64,000 nt of DNA from Ww85 sp963745765 (lineage in GTDB: Bacteria > Desulfobacterota > Desulfobulbia > Desulfobulbales > Desulfocapsaceae): NCBI GenBank assembly GCA_963745765.1, contig CAVUYQ010000021.1, positions 1 to 64,000 on the forward strand, read 5' to 3'. The position numbers were made by a program, and so were the translations under genes. Under the pieces are notes generated by a model. The model saw only the letters and a program-made list of their open reading frames with translations, was not told the origin of the DNA and made no database searches. Shown in pieces: positions 47,918 through 56,599 of this stretch (its first letter is position 1; each line of letters begins with the position of its first letter).

Positions 47918-49324
47918 TTACCAGCCAATTGTCAGGTAGTCGTGAATCGAGTCAGCTGCCTGCCTGCCTGCTCCCATGGCGAGAATGACGGTTGCCGCAC
48001 CGGTGACAATATCTCCACCGGCCCAGACGCCTTTCTTGGTTGTCTTGCCGGTACTTTTGTCGGCAACGATATAACCCCAGTCGTTTAACTTCATGTCCGG
48101 CGTCTCACTGGTCAGGAGTGGATTTGCCCCGGAACCGACAGCCACGATGCAAAGATCGCACTCTATTTCAAACTCTGAGCCGGGCACCGGAACGGGGCGT
48201 CTTCTTCCCGAATTGTCCGGCTCGCCGAGCTCCATTTTAAGACATTCCATTCCCGTCAGGCGACCTTTCTCGTTGCCGAGGTATTTTGTTGGGTTTGTCA
48301 GCAGGAACAACTCGATGCCCTCTTCCTCGGCATGATGAATTTCCGCTTTACGAGCCGGCATTTCTTCCCGTGAACGGCGGTAGACGATTTTTACGTTTTC
48401 AGCCCCAAGGCGCATGGCAGTTCGGGCTGAATCCATGGCAACGTTGCCAGCCCCGAGAACGACAACCTTTTTACCCATCGGGATAGGTGTATCGACGTCC
48501 GGGTACTTGTAGGCCTTCATCAGGTTGGCCCTGGTCAGGTATTCGTTGGCGGAAAGAATTCCCACCAGATTTTCACCGGGCAGGTTCATGAAACGCGGCA
48601 GTCCGGCACCGACGCCTACATAGACAGCGTCATAGCCTTCTTCAAACAACTCATCAAGGCTGACGGTTCGGCCGACAACGGAATTGCACTTTACTTCCAC
48701 TCCGAGCCGCTCAAGAAAATTGACCTCCTGGGCGACAATATTCTTGGGTAGCCGGAATTCCGGGATACCATAAACCAATACACCGCCCGGTTTATGAAAG
48801 GCCTCCAGGATGGTGACGGAATGTCCCTTGGTGATCAGATCTCCGGCCACGGTCAGGCCGGATGGGCCGGAACCGACGACTGCTACTTTTTTACCGGTCG
48901 GCGGCATTTTGGGGGGAAGTTCACCGGTACCGTGCTCGCGCTCGTAATCGGCACAGAAGCGCTCAAGGTTGCCAATGGCGACAGGCTCTCCCTTACGACC
49001 AACAATACATTTCCCCTCACACTGGATTTCCTGTGGACAGACCCGCCCGCAAACAGCCGGCAGTGCGTTTTGGCTCCACAGGTGGCGGATCGCGCCGGTT
49101 AGATCACCCCGGCTGATCAGGTCAATGAAGCCGGGAATATCGACACCGACCGGACAACCTTCTACGCAGCTGGGTTTCTTGCATTGCAGGCAGCGGGCAG
49201 CCTCTTCCTGGGCCATCTTGGGAGTATATCCGGTCGGTACTTCAAGGAAATTTCTTGCCCTGATATGAGGTTCCTGTTCGGGCATCGGCACTCTGGGATT
49301 TCTCTTTGCTGCTGTTTCCGCCAT
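47918..49324 (-). CDS. nfnB: NfnB/SudA-like NADPH subunit (glutamate-synthase small-chain family)
   Basis: 468 residues from ATG 49324, preceded by GGAGGGAC. Motifs: RCLQCKKPSCVEGCPVGVDIP, CGRVCPQEIQCEGKC (two [4Fe-4S] sites), VAVVGSGPSGLTVAGDL (FAD), PGGVLVYGIPEFRLPK, VVVLGAGNVAMDSARTA (NADPH), YRRSREEMPARK and VWAGGDIVTGAATVI. In the NfnAB complex this subunit binds NADPH and couples reduced ferredoxin and NADH to NADP+ reduction. The partner gene nfnA lies upstream, separated by 165 nt containing a repeat element. Despite resembling GltD it has no glutamate synthase large subunit nearby. Confidence 0.9.
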   Translation of the reverse strand: MAETAAKRNPRVPMPEQEPHIRARNFLEVPTGYTPKMAQEEAARCLQCKKPSCVEGCPVGVDIPGFIDLISRGDLTGAIRHLWSQNALPAVCGRVCPQEIQCEGKCIVGRKGEPVAIGNLERFCADYEREHGTGELPPKMPPTGKKVAVVGSGPSGLTVAGDLITKGHSVTILEAFHKPGGVLVYGIPEFRLPKNIVAQEVNFLERLGVEVKCNSVVGRTVSLDELFEEGYDAVYVGVGAGLPRFMNLPGENLVGILSANEYLTRANLMKAYKYPDVDTPIPMGKKVVVLGAGNVAMDSARTAMRLGAENVKIVYRRSREEMPARKAEIHHAEEEGIELFLLTNPTKYLGNEKGRLTGMECLKMELGEPDNSGRRRPVPVPGSEFEIECDLCIVAVGSGANPLLTSETPDMKLNDWGYIVADKSTGKTTKKGVWAGGDIVTGAATVILAMGAGRQAADSIHDYLTIGW

Positions 49325-49392
49325 GTGTCCCTCCATAGATTCGGATCGTAACCATCTCAATCGGATGGCGTCTCGTAAGTAAACAATCTGAT

Positions 49393-49470
49393 GGTCACCT
49401 TGAATAATCGTCTTTTCGCCCGATATTTGCGTTATGCCCGAACGACTAACCTGATTATTGAAGGTGCCCT
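49393..49470. repeat. Dispersed palindromic-ended element, copy 2 (short form)
   Basis: GGTCACCTTGAATAATCG at the left and GATTATTGAAGGTGCCCT at the right are inverted repeats; the left part continues TCTTTTCGCCCGAT and TGCGTTA as in copy 3, but the central section is missing. It sits between nfnA and nfnB, which otherwise form one operon. Confidence 0.75.
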
Positions 49471-49489
49471 GCTGTCGTCCGGGTGCGCC

Positions 49490-50326
49490 CTATTGTGCGT
49501 CTCTGATGGTGCAGTAATCCTGATGGCATTTTTTCTCATCTTCGACATATGCCTGGAGCCTGAGCATGAGTTCATCATAGTCAACCTGGTGACCATCAAA
49601 TTCGGGACCGTCAACACAGGCAAATTTGGTCTCGCCGCCAACGCTCACCCGGCAGCCGCCGCACATACCGGTGCCATCAACCATGATAGGGTTCAGGCTG
49701 ACCATCGTTTCAACGCCAAATTCCCTGGTAATATTGCTCACCGCTTTCATCATCGGCACGGGGCCGATGGCGACCACCAGCTTGATGTCTTCTTTCTCGA
49801 GTATTTCTTTCATGACTTGCGTGACAAAACCGTGGTGACCGTAAGAACCGTCATCAGTGCATACACGCAGATCGTTGGAGGCACTTCTCATCTGTTCTTC
49901 AAGGATAAGGAGGTCTTTGGTCCGGGCGCCTATAATACAGGTCACATCGTTGCCGATCTCTTTGAGGGCCCTGGTAATGGGATGCAGGACGGCTACGCCG
50001 GTTCCTCCACCGATGCAGATGACTTTACCGACTTTCTTGAGATGCGTCGCTTTGCCCAGTGGGCCGATGATATCCTGGTAGGAGTCCCCCACCTTCAGAT
50101 CCCGAAAAAGCGCGGTGGATTTGCCGACGACCATGTAGATGATTGAGATGGTTCCTTTTTCCTTGTCGGTTTCCGCCATGGTCAGCGGTATTCTTTCACC
50201 GTTCTCGTTGGCTTTCAGGATGACGAACTGACCGGGCAATGCTTTCTTTGCAATCAGCGGGGCCTCGATCTCGTTAAGGATCACTGTCCCTCCAGCCATT
50301 TCTTCGCGTCTCACAATTTTGAACAT
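49490..50326 (-). CDS. nfnA: NfnA/SudB-like NADH:ferredoxin subunit (FNR family)
   Basis: 278 residues, ATG 50326 preceded by GGAGGTTA. FAD-binding R-I-P-L-T-M, LPGQFVIL; NAD-binding ICIGGGTGVAVLHPI; IIGARTKDLLILEEQM; AIGPVPMMKAVSNIT; and the [2Fe-2S] site DGTGMCGGCRVSVGG with CVDGPEFDG. This matches the ferredoxin-NADP reductase-like small subunit of NfnAB and the sulfide dehydrogenase/SudB family. It exchanges electrons with NAD(H). The complex balances reducing power between the formate dehydrogenase, HdrA/MvhD and biosynthesis in this gene neighbourhood. Confidence 0.9.
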   Translation of the reverse strand: MFKIVRREEMAGGTVILNEIEAPLIAKKALPGQFVILKANENGERIPLTMAETDKEKGTISIIYMVVGKSTALFRDLKVGDSYQDIIGPLGKATHLKKVGKVICIGGGTGVAVLHPITRALKEIGNDVTCIIGARTKDLLILEEQMRSASNDLRVCTDDGSYGHHGFVTQVMKEILEKEDIKLVVAIGPVPMMKAVSNITREFGVETMVSLNPIMVDGTGMCGGCRVSVGGETKFACVDGPEFDGHQVDYDELMLRLQAYVEDEKKCHQDYCTIRDAQ

Positions 50327-50782
50327 GTTAACCTCCGGCCTTAAACACATGTGGGTTTTAAGCATCAGCAGCTCCGCTTGATCACTCACCCGGAAGGATC
50401 ATTGAGACGGGAGCATGCCGCTACTTTGTTAGGCTCTTTGTACAGGAAAAAAGCCCAAATTATATTTGTAACAACTCATGGGAGGGTACTTCTTTTAGGC
50501 TTTCTTTTCAATGACCTTTTAGCGTCTGACCGAGCTGGTGATAGTTGTTACCGGCAGTGGTGAATTCTACACGAACAGGCTTCCGCCGCATTTGCCGATG
50601 CAGATAAGAGGGGCTCATGGTGTTGCTGTTCTTTAGCTTAAGCTGCACGGATGCTGAGAAAAAAATATTGTTTACGGGAGGGAAATGAGCTACCATCGGG
50701 CTATAGAGGCCGGAAGTATGATGTCCGAATCGTTGCGGTTCCTGCCTGTAGGATAAGATCAACTATGCCACGTGGGAAAGAT
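50327..50782. other. Intergenic region between divergent genes
   Basis: About 455 nt between nfnA and cooT. Only promoter-like A/T-rich DNA is seen; no gene or repeat. Confidence 0.4.
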
Positions 50783-50977
50783 ATGTGCCAGACAAGTGTT
50801 TTCGTTGAAAAAGACGGTGTCGAAGAAAGGCGGTTTGATGATGTCATCAGCCTTTTGGTTGAGGGAACGGATATACGGGTTTCAACTCTTTTTGAGGGTG
50901 CGACAGAGATAAAGAATGTCTTTATAAGTTCTATCGATTTCATGGCGGGCAGGGTTTTATTGCAGAAAAAAGAGTGA
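50783..50977 (+). CDS. cooT: CooT-family small nickel-binding-type protein
   Basis: 64 residues starting MCQTSVFVEKDGVEE, with the N-terminal Met-Cys that forms the Ni site at the dimer interface in CooT. The rest is a small beta barrel (DDVISLLVEGTDIRVSTLF, GRVLLQKK). Start ATG 50783 is chosen so that Cys is residue 2, as in the family; an upstream ATG at 50765 would hide it. CooT takes part in nickel handling for CO dehydrogenase. No CODH gene is in the window; the CooC-like ATPase at 20 kb may belong to the same system. Confidence 0.8.
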   Translation: MCQTSVFVEKDGVEERRFDDVISLLVEGTDIRVSTLFEGATEIKNVFISSIDFMAGRVLLQKKE

Positions 50978-51034
50978 CCGGTGCCACGATGAGAGGTCCT
51001 TTATATTTCAGGTTATCAGAAAAGGGAATGAGAC

Positions 51035-51286
51035 ATGGATAATACAGAGAAATTGCGTATACTCCTGCAGCATTGGATTGATCATAACGGGGGGCATGTG
51101 GCGGAGTTTGCTAAATGGAAGGAACTGATGGCTGCGGACGAAAAAAAAGATATCGTCAAGTCCCTGGAAATGGCTATGCAACAGATGAACAAGGTGAGTG
51201 ATATCCTGCGCAACAGTCTTGATGCTCTCGGCGGACCTGCCGCTGGGTCAAATACATCAGATCATCACCACACACCACACAACTGA
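51035..51286 (+). CDS. Small helical protein of unknown function with His-rich tail
   Basis: 83 residues, ATG 51035 with GGGAATGAG before it. Predominantly helical (LRILLQHWIDHNGGHVAEFAKW, DIVKSLEMAMQQMNKVSDIL) with a tail DHHHTPHN that could bind metal. It follows cooT by 57 nt on the same strand, so a role in nickel delivery or buffering is plausible. Small proteins of this look accompany CooT in other anaerobes as far as I recall, but I cannot name the family. Confidence 0.65.
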   Translation: MDNTEKLRILLQHWIDHNGGHVAEFAKWKELMAADEKKDIVKSLEMAMQQMNKVSDILRNSLDALGGPAAGSNTSDHHHTPHN

Positions 51287-51368
51287 AACGAGGTTGTTGC
51301 GCGGATGGAAAGGGCCGGTCACGCGTGAACATGACAGAAACTGTGACGTTCACGCGGCAACCGTTTAT

Positions 51369-51542
51369 TCAGTCAACTCTACACTTCGCAGGGTCGAGCT
51401 GGGTCTTGCAGCCGGCACAGGTGATTTTCTTATCCATCTCGTCTGAGAATATCTCAGATTCTCTGCCGCATTCCGGACATTTGATTTTTATCTCTGCCAG
51501 TGTTTTATTGCTTTCAAATCCGGGGCAATGCTGTTCAGCCAT
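51369..51542 (-). CDS. Zinc-ribbon-type small protein
   Basis: 57 residues from ATG 51542 behind AAGGAGG. Cys pairs KCPECGRES and CAGCKT form a zinc ribbon, with additional Cys in EQHCPGFE and AKCRVD. It is the second gene of a two-gene minus-strand unit with the Cys-rich protein upstream (34 nt apart). Function unknown; perhaps a metal-binding or nucleic-acid-binding adaptor. Confidence 0.75.
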   Translation of the reverse strand: MAEQHCPGFESNKTLAEIKIKCPECGRESEIFSDEMDKKITCAGCKTQLDPAKCRVD

Positions 51543-51576
51543 GGGAAACCTCCTTGTCAAGGGTTCTGGTTTGGTG

Positions 51577-51759
51577 TCATTTTTTTCTGTCGAGCGTTTT
51601 ACCGCCTTTCTCAGCCATAAAAAAGATTATACAGGATGAACGAAATTTGCAGTAGATTTCCGGGTCACTGCAGGAGAGGCATGATTCGCACAGATAGTAA
51701 TCATGCTTGAAGCATTTATATCCTGTCTCCCGATCAGGGTGATTTTTACATTTTCCCAT
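51577..51759 (-). CDS. Small Cys/His-rich (B-box-like) protein
   Basis: 60 residues, ATG 51759 with GGAGATGG upstream. C-x-N-H, YKCFKHDYYLCESCLSCSD and YCKFRSSC give a C/H ligand series like a B-box zinc finger, followed by a hydrophobic IIFFM and a Lys-rich end. It is convergent with the cooT/His-rich gene pair and divergent from the kinase-like gene at 52.0 kb. Function unknown. Confidence 0.7.
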   Translation of the reverse strand: MGKCKNHPDRETGYKCFKHDYYLCESCLSCSDPEIYCKFRSSCIIFFMAEKGGKTLDRKK

Positions 51760-52003
51760 TCTTGTAATCCATCTCCTCGTTTGCTATGTTTTGTTTTTTC
51801 GTTATTAATACTTCTTACTATAGACATCCTATTTAACTTTAACAGAAAAAAAAGGGGTTCTGAGCTTGTTGGTAAAAGGACGAGCCGGCAGGATCAAGGC
51901 CTTGCGTATCACTCTTTTTGGTGATCGGGGAACGATAAGGCAGAGAGCTCCCGACAAGGCTGGCTTTCTTCCTCAACAGCGGTAAATAACAAGGGGGGCA
52001 ACT

Positions 52004-52798
52004 ATGTCAATTATCTGTATTTCACGTGGAAGTTATTACCGTGGTCGGGACGTCGCCCATAAGGTGGCAGAAATGCTCGGCTACCAGAGCCTTTCAAGGG
52101 ATTCTCTGCTGGCTTCGAGCGATGAGTTTGATATCGCCGAGATCAAGCTGATGCGCAACATCCAGCATGTCACCCAGATTCTCGAGAGATATTCGTTCGG
52201 GCGTGAACGCTATGTTAATTTCATATCTTCGGCTCTCCTGCGGCACCTAAAGCAAGACAATTATGTCTACCACGGCATAGCCGGTCAGTTTTTTTTGAAT
52301 GAGATTAAGCATATGCTGAAGGTCAGAGTCATAGCCGATCTTGATGAGCGTGTGGCAAGTGAAGCGAAGCGGGAAAATATTTCGCTTGACCAGGCACGAA
52401 TGCAGTTGAAACACGATGATGAGCAACGCCAGAAATGGGCACTGTTTCTCTATGGTATTGATATCGTTGATCCGGGTCTTTATGACCTGGTGATCAATGT
52501 CAGTGCCATGGGTGTGGACGAGGCGGCAAATCTTATCGCTCGAACCGCTCAGTTGCCTTGTTATCAGGCCGATGAGGCCTCACTGAGAACGGTCAGTGAC
52601 ATGGCCCTGACGGCAGAGATCAGGAACGCTCTTTTCGATTTTCCACTGGCCGGGGTCAACGGCAGAGACGGAAAGGTCCATATCAATGTCAAAGCGCCTG
52701 AGGAGCATGCTGCAGCGGTCAAGGCACGTATCGAGGAGGCAATCAGTGCCATAAAAGATCTGGGTGAAACCGAGATCAGGGTTGATCCCTACTACTAG
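52004..52798 (+). CDS. Cytidylate-kinase-like P-loop protein with C-terminal BON-like domain
   Basis: 264 residues, ATG 52004 preceded by AAGGGGGG. N-terminal P-loop variant ISRGSYYRGRDVAHKVAEMLGY, then YVYHGIAGQFFLNEI, LKVRVIADLDERVASEAKREN and DIVDPGLYDLVINVSAMGVDEAANLI, the cytidylate kinase-like family seen widely in Desulfobacterota next to signal or stress genes. The last 75 residues (SDMALTAEIRNALF, GKVHINVKA, ETEIRVDPYY) resemble a BON-like fold. True CMP kinase activity is doubtful because the Walker A is not canonical. A terminator follows. Confidence 0.8.
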   Translation: MSIICISRGSYYRGRDVAHKVAEMLGYQSLSRDSLLASSDEFDIAEIKLMRNIQHVTQILERYSFGRERYVNFISSALLRHLKQDNYVYHGIAGQFFLNEIKHMLKVRVIADLDERVASEAKRENISLDQARMQLKHDDEQRQKWALFLYGIDIVDPGLYDLVINVSAMGVDEAANLIARTAQLPCYQADEASLRTVSDMALTAEIRNALFDFPLAGVNGRDGKVHINVKAPEEHAAAVKARIEEAISAIKDLGETEIRVDPYY

Positions 52799-52856
52799 GA
52801 GCCTCCGGCGGTGCTCATCAGACGGCGGCGCGGGATTGCGCCTGTTTCGGACAAAT

Positions 52857-52895
52857 AAGACCGGCAAAAGTGTAATGCAGGTGCCGGTCTTGTTT
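52857..52895 (+). terminator. Rho-independent terminator after the kinase-like gene
   Basis: Ten-bp stem AAGACCGGCA/TGCCGGTCTT with a 15-nt loop and GTTT behind it, 58 nt after the stop codon. Confidence 0.8.
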
Positions 52896-52920
52896 GTCAA
52901 TGAAACGACCCTGTTGCTTT

Positions 52921-53063
52921 AGGACACCTTACATAATCGCCTTTTCGCCCGATCTCTGCGTTACACTCGAAATTTTATCCTCAGAATATCAACAATATGC
53001 CTGCGGTAAAATTCCTCGTATGCCTTGATCTCGAACGAAAAACCTGGTTATCCAAGGCGCCCT
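52921..53063. repeat. Dispersed palindromic-ended element, copy 3 (full length)
   Basis: Left end AGGACACCTTACATAATCG; right end CTGGTTATCCAAGGCGCCCT. The core carries ACTCGAAATTTTATCCTC, GAATATCAACAATATGCC, TGCGGTAAAATTCC and GCCTTGATCTCG, all shared with copy 4. It fills the gap between two convergent genes and ends 6 nt from the folD stop codon. Confidence 0.85.
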
Positions 53064-53069
53064 TTATCT

Positions 53070-53957
53070 TTAGATACTTTTCTGGGCTGACCTCAGCGTG
53101 TTGCGCATCAGCATGCAGATGGTCATCGGGCCGACGCCGCCCGGTACCGGGGTGATTTTGCCGGCTATTTCTTTGGCTTTGTCGAAGTCCACGTCTCCCC
53201 GGAGAATTGCCTTGCCGGTTTTTTCGTTTTTGCCTATACGGTTAACGCCGACATCAATGACGGTAGAGCCAGGTTTGATCCACTCAGGTTTCACGAGATT
53301 GGGCACGCCGGCTGCCACGATGAGTATGTCCGCGCGCAGACAATGAGAAGCGAGGTCCTTGGTGCCCGTGTGCACAATCGTCACTGTACTGTTCGCCCCG
53401 ACACCTTTTTGTGCCATCATCATGGCGATCGGCTTGCCGACTATATTAGAGCGACCGACGACAACAACCTCCGCCCCTTTTGTTTCTGTTCCTGAGCGAA
53501 CAATCAGTTCCTGGATGCCGGCCGGGGTGCAGGGCAGGAAGCGGACTTCATCGCCGCCAATCATCAACCGGCCGACATTTACCGGATGAAAGGCATCGAC
53601 GTCCTTGTCCGGATCAATGGCGTTCAGCACTTTTTTGTCATCAATATGTTTCGGTAATGGCAGTTGTACAAGGATGCCGTGTATTTCCGGATCCTTATTG
53701 TACTTGTCGATGAGGGCCAAAAGATCTTCTTCTGAAAGATCTCCCGGCTGATTATCCTGAATCTCGTTGAAACCGAGGCTGAGTGCGGTCCTTACCTTGA
53801 GGGTGACGTAGCTGATGGAGGCTGGATTCTCACCGACAAGGATGGTTACAAGACCTGGAACCTTCCCGGTCTTTTCTTTCATCTCGGCTACTTCCTGCCT
53901 GATTTCTTCGAGGATGGTCTTGCTGATTTCAGTTCCGCTGATGATTTCTGCAGTCAT
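53070..53957 (-). CDS. folD: Methylene-THF dehydrogenase / methenyl-THF cyclohydrolase
   Basis: 295 residues, ATG 53957 with GGAGGGAAAGG upstream. Catalytic YVTLK (Lys in the active site; classical form YVxxK), GILVQLPLPKHID, KDVDAFHPVNVG, VVVVGRSNIVGKPIAMMM (NADP site), IVAAGVPNLVKP, VIDVGVNR and ITPVPGGVGPMTICMLM. It interconverts methylene-, methenyl- and formyl-THF and thus sits one step before MetF in the methyl branch. It is monocistronic. Confidence 0.96.
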   Translation of the reverse strand: MTAEIISGTEISKTILEEIRQEVAEMKEKTGKVPGLVTILVGENPASISYVTLKVRTALSLGFNEIQDNQPGDLSEEDLLALIDKYNKDPEIHGILVQLPLPKHIDDKKVLNAIDPDKDVDAFHPVNVGRLMIGGDEVRFLPCTPAGIQELIVRSGTETKGAEVVVVGRSNIVGKPIAMMMAQKGVGANSTVTIVHTGTKDLASHCLRADILIVAAGVPNLVKPEWIKPGSTVIDVGVNRIGKNEKTGKAILRGDVDFDKAKEIAGKITPVPGGVGPMTICMLMRNTLRSAQKSI

Positions 53958-54531
53958 TGTACCTTTCCCTCCATGTCAATGGTTTTTATTTCCTAAGGTT
54001 ATCGAAACACACGGTTTTACAAGTTCTTTCCAGCCATATCTCTGTAATGATTGCTGTATAGCCGGGGACTTCCCCCCCCAAAAAAAAAGCAGGGATTCTC
54101 AAGGAGCCAGGGACCAGATAATGCAGCCATATGGCGATTTTTCATGGTGCCCTGCCCGAGGAGAGGGCACCACCGTTACGTGGAGTTGAAAAATCGGCTC
54201 GGGCCTGTGACATCCACTATCAATTCACATTTTATTCCCACAATACCAATTATATGTCAACCAGATAGTAAGGTGTCTGTCGAGAAAAACCTTGCTGACT
54301 GAAGGTGTTGCCGAGGTTTCCGGGTCAGCCGCTTGCGCATGTATCAGGGGGGTGGTTAGTGCTGTCCATTCAGGTTCTCCAGACAATTTATCTTGACATT
54401 GCACATTGCATGGCTGATGATTTTTTAGTAATCAATGAATCTTGTTCTGATCTGAACCTTCCGCATGGCGTGGCCGGAGACAATCCTTTGCAGTTGAAAA
54501 AAATCATAGAAAGTAATTGAGTCGGGAAGAC
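53958..54531. other. Gene-free stretch
   Basis: About 570 nt between divergent genes. A C-run followed by an A-run lies at about 54,071-54,088; otherwise no gene, repeat or clear structure. Confidence 0.4.
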
Positions 54532-55401
54532 ATGGAAACCCCTGAAGCCCTGCCAGGTGCAGAAACAATCAGTAAATATCTTGCCAAAGATAATGACAGG
54601 ATACGGAAAATTGTCGGCATGGTTGCCTATAATGTAACCGCTGCTGCCCGGCAGGCTGCTCAAGTGCTGATAAATGATCGTGAACGCGTCTCGGATGTCA
54701 CTGATCATCTTGATGGAGAGTTTATTTCAGAGCTGAAAATGGAGCAGGCAACTGAAATAAGGGAAATTACCAAGATAGGTGCTGAGCTGCAGCATTATTT
54801 CGATACCACGATCATGAAGCTTGCTTTTAAGAATTACGGGAAGGAAGTGAAGAATTTGCTTCAGGATCTTGAAAAGAAGGAAGCGGAAATTCGCGAGAAG
54901 CAAAAGAATGTCGACCGGATAGTTAATGAGCGGGTAGCTGTTTTGCGGAGGCAGATCACCAGGGATGTCTCCTCGGCCCGCGGATTTTTCGAGAGTGCAC
55001 TGGCAAAAGCCGAGAAGGTTTTTGATCAGAACAAGATAACCAGATTCGCCTACGCCACTATCTCTAATTACCAGGAAGAGTATTATGACCTGCAGGGCAG
55101 TAACGACGTTTCACGCATTACCAGGCTCTACGAGCGGACCATTGAGCCTTTCCAGGTCACTAAGATGGTGATGAATAAGGATGGCAGCCTCAAGAAGGTA
55201 ACCATCACTCCTTTTTCAGAAGAGTGCTGCCAGGATCTCTTCATGTTCTTCTATAAATATTATAACGAGCTTGTCGACATCCATAAGACTACAGGCGAAC
55301 TGCCATCAACTGCAGATGAATTGACCAGGATCTTTCAGAAACAGAAAAGAGATGTCAAGGAGATCATCGCCGAAATGCGGCAGTCCAGCAGGAAAGAATG
55401 A
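54532..55401 (+). CDS. Hypothetical coiled-coil protein
   Basis: 289 residues from ATG 54532. The N-terminal ~110 residues are helical and acidic; residues ~110-150 are a strong coiled coil (LLQDLEKKEAEIREKQKNVDRI); the C-terminal part (YATISNYQEEYYDLQ, EECCQDLFMFFYKYYNELVDIHKTTGELP) forms more helices. No enzyme motif or transmembrane segment is found. It may be a scaffold or cytoskeletal-type protein. It has no obvious operon partner. Confidence 0.6.
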   Translation: METPEALPGAETISKYLAKDNDRIRKIVGMVAYNVTAAARQAAQVLINDRERVSDVTDHLDGEFISELKMEQATEIREITKIGAELQHYFDTTIMKLAFKNYGKEVKNLLQDLEKKEAEIREKQKNVDRIVNERVAVLRRQITRDVSSARGFFESALAKAEKVFDQNKITRFAYATISNYQEEYYDLQGSNDVSRITRLYERTIEPFQVTKMVMNKDGSLKKVTITPFSEECCQDLFMFFYKYYNELVDIHKTTGELPSTADELTRIFQKQKRDVKEIIAEMRQSSRKE

Positions 55402-55419
55402 TTTTTCAGGGAGCCGGCG

Positions 55420-55938
55420 CTAGCGTCCGGCAATAATCCTTTCATAAAGCAGACTTGCAGCGTCATGTCCTTTTTTCCCCTCAGCGCCATACCCTATGGC
55501 AATAATTGCCTCGACAACCAGATCTTTGTGCAGGCCGAGAAGGTCCCGGATGTATTCTTCGGCACTCCTGCTCTCGTCGTGTTCACGCTTGCGAATCTGA
55601 ATCCAGCAGCTGCCGAGTCCGAGATCTGTCGCTGTAAGATGCAGGATGAGCGAGGCAATGGCCGTATCTTCTATCCAGACGTCGGATTTGGCCGGGTCGG
55701 CACAGACAACAATTGCCAGCGGTGCATTTCTCAGGAATTTTGAGCCGTGTGCTTTTGCCCGGGACAGCTTTTCAATGGTGGAAGATTCCTTGATGACATG
55801 GAATTCCCAAGGGTTCAGTCCACGGGATGACGGTGAACGAAGTGCCGCTTCGATGAGTGTGTCTATCTTTTCCTGCTCAATAGCACGATCCTTGAATTGC
55901 CTGATACTTCTTCGCTTTCGTAATAGATCAATAAACAT
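55420..55938 (-). CDS. Nitroreductase-family flavoprotein
   Basis: 172 residues. FMN-binding N-terminus RKRRSIRQFKDRAIE, AALRSPSSRGLNPWEFHVI, then APLAIVVCADP, TAIASLILHLTATDLGLGSCWIQIR and EAIIAIGYGAEGKKGH. The family reduces nitro groups, quinones or other electron-poor compounds with NAD(P)H. ATG 55938 is behind GGAGAG. The gene is convergent with the coiled-coil gene. Confidence 0.9.
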   Translation of the reverse strand: MFIDLLRKRRSIRQFKDRAIEQEKIDTLIEAALRSPSSRGLNPWEFHVIKESSTIEKLSRAKAHGSKFLRNAPLAIVVCADPAKSDVWIEDTAIASLILHLTATDLGLGSCWIQIRKREHDESRSAEEYIRDLLGLHKDLVVEAIIAIGYGAEGKKGHDAASLLYERIIAGR

Positions 55939-56071
55939 GAGCCACTCTCTCCGGGTATAGTTTTACCTTTGTCTGCGTGCGTTAAGGGTTTCAACGCTAA
56001 TCATCAGATATGGTGAATTTCAAGCAGAAAACAGCGGCAGGATGCCATTGATCCGGCTCATCCGAGTGGTT

Positions 56072-56599
56072 TTAACTTGTTTGCATTGAGGTGTTCGTCA
56101 GTTTTTCGGCCTTTCCATCGGTCGTTCTGCTGAGCAGCATGATGAGGGGCCAGAGAATTCCCCAGATGATAGACAGCAGAAGAATGGAACTCCCCAGCGG
56201 CCAGTTAAAGTCGGCGGCACCGAGACGGACTCCTCCCCAGTAGGCAAGAGGCCCGCCAACCGCACCAAGGACGGCCGAGAGCAACAACCGATGCTTGAGC
56301 CATTTCAGGCTGTGATTGGGGAGTGTTGCAAGGATCAGCCAGATGACCATCAGCCAGTAGGGAATGATGATCTGGCCTGTTGACGAGAAGGTGAAGAAAC
56401 CAATTTTCACGAGCGTGCCGTCGATAACCAGTCCAGTCAGGAAAAGAGCTGAAATCATGGCGATATCCCCACGCAGGCAGGGCGTGAGGCAGAGATGCAT
56501 GGCCAGCAGAAGAAGCGGTATCCAGGCCAGCCCGTTGCCCCCCAGCACGCAGATGAACCAGCTCAACTGGTAGATGGACAGGTTGATAATCCAGTTCAT
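56072..56599 (-). CDS. DUF2878 integral membrane protein
   Basis: 175 residues with five to six hydrophobic helices (SWFICVLGGNGLAWIPLLLL, YWLMVIWLILATLPNHSL, GAVGGPLAYWGGVRLGA, LLSIIWGILWPLIMLL). The pattern fits DUF2878, commonly the last gene of CFA-like lipid operons. The start overlaps the upstream methyltransferase stop by ATGA. Function unknown. Confidence 0.8.
   Translation of the reverse strand: MNWIINLSIYQLSWFICVLGGNGLAWIPLLLLAMHLCLTPCLRGDIAMISALFLTGLVIDGTLVKIGFFTFSSTGQIIIPYWLMVIWLILATLPNHSLKWLKHRLLLSAVLGAVGGPLAYWGGVRLGAADFNWPLGSSILLLSIIWGILWPLIMLLSRTTDGKAEKLTNTSMQTS

Noticed and set aside
47551..47988. Overlapping open frames on both strands between the flavoprotein and nfnB
   Set aside because: Neither has a family motif or ribosome-binding site.
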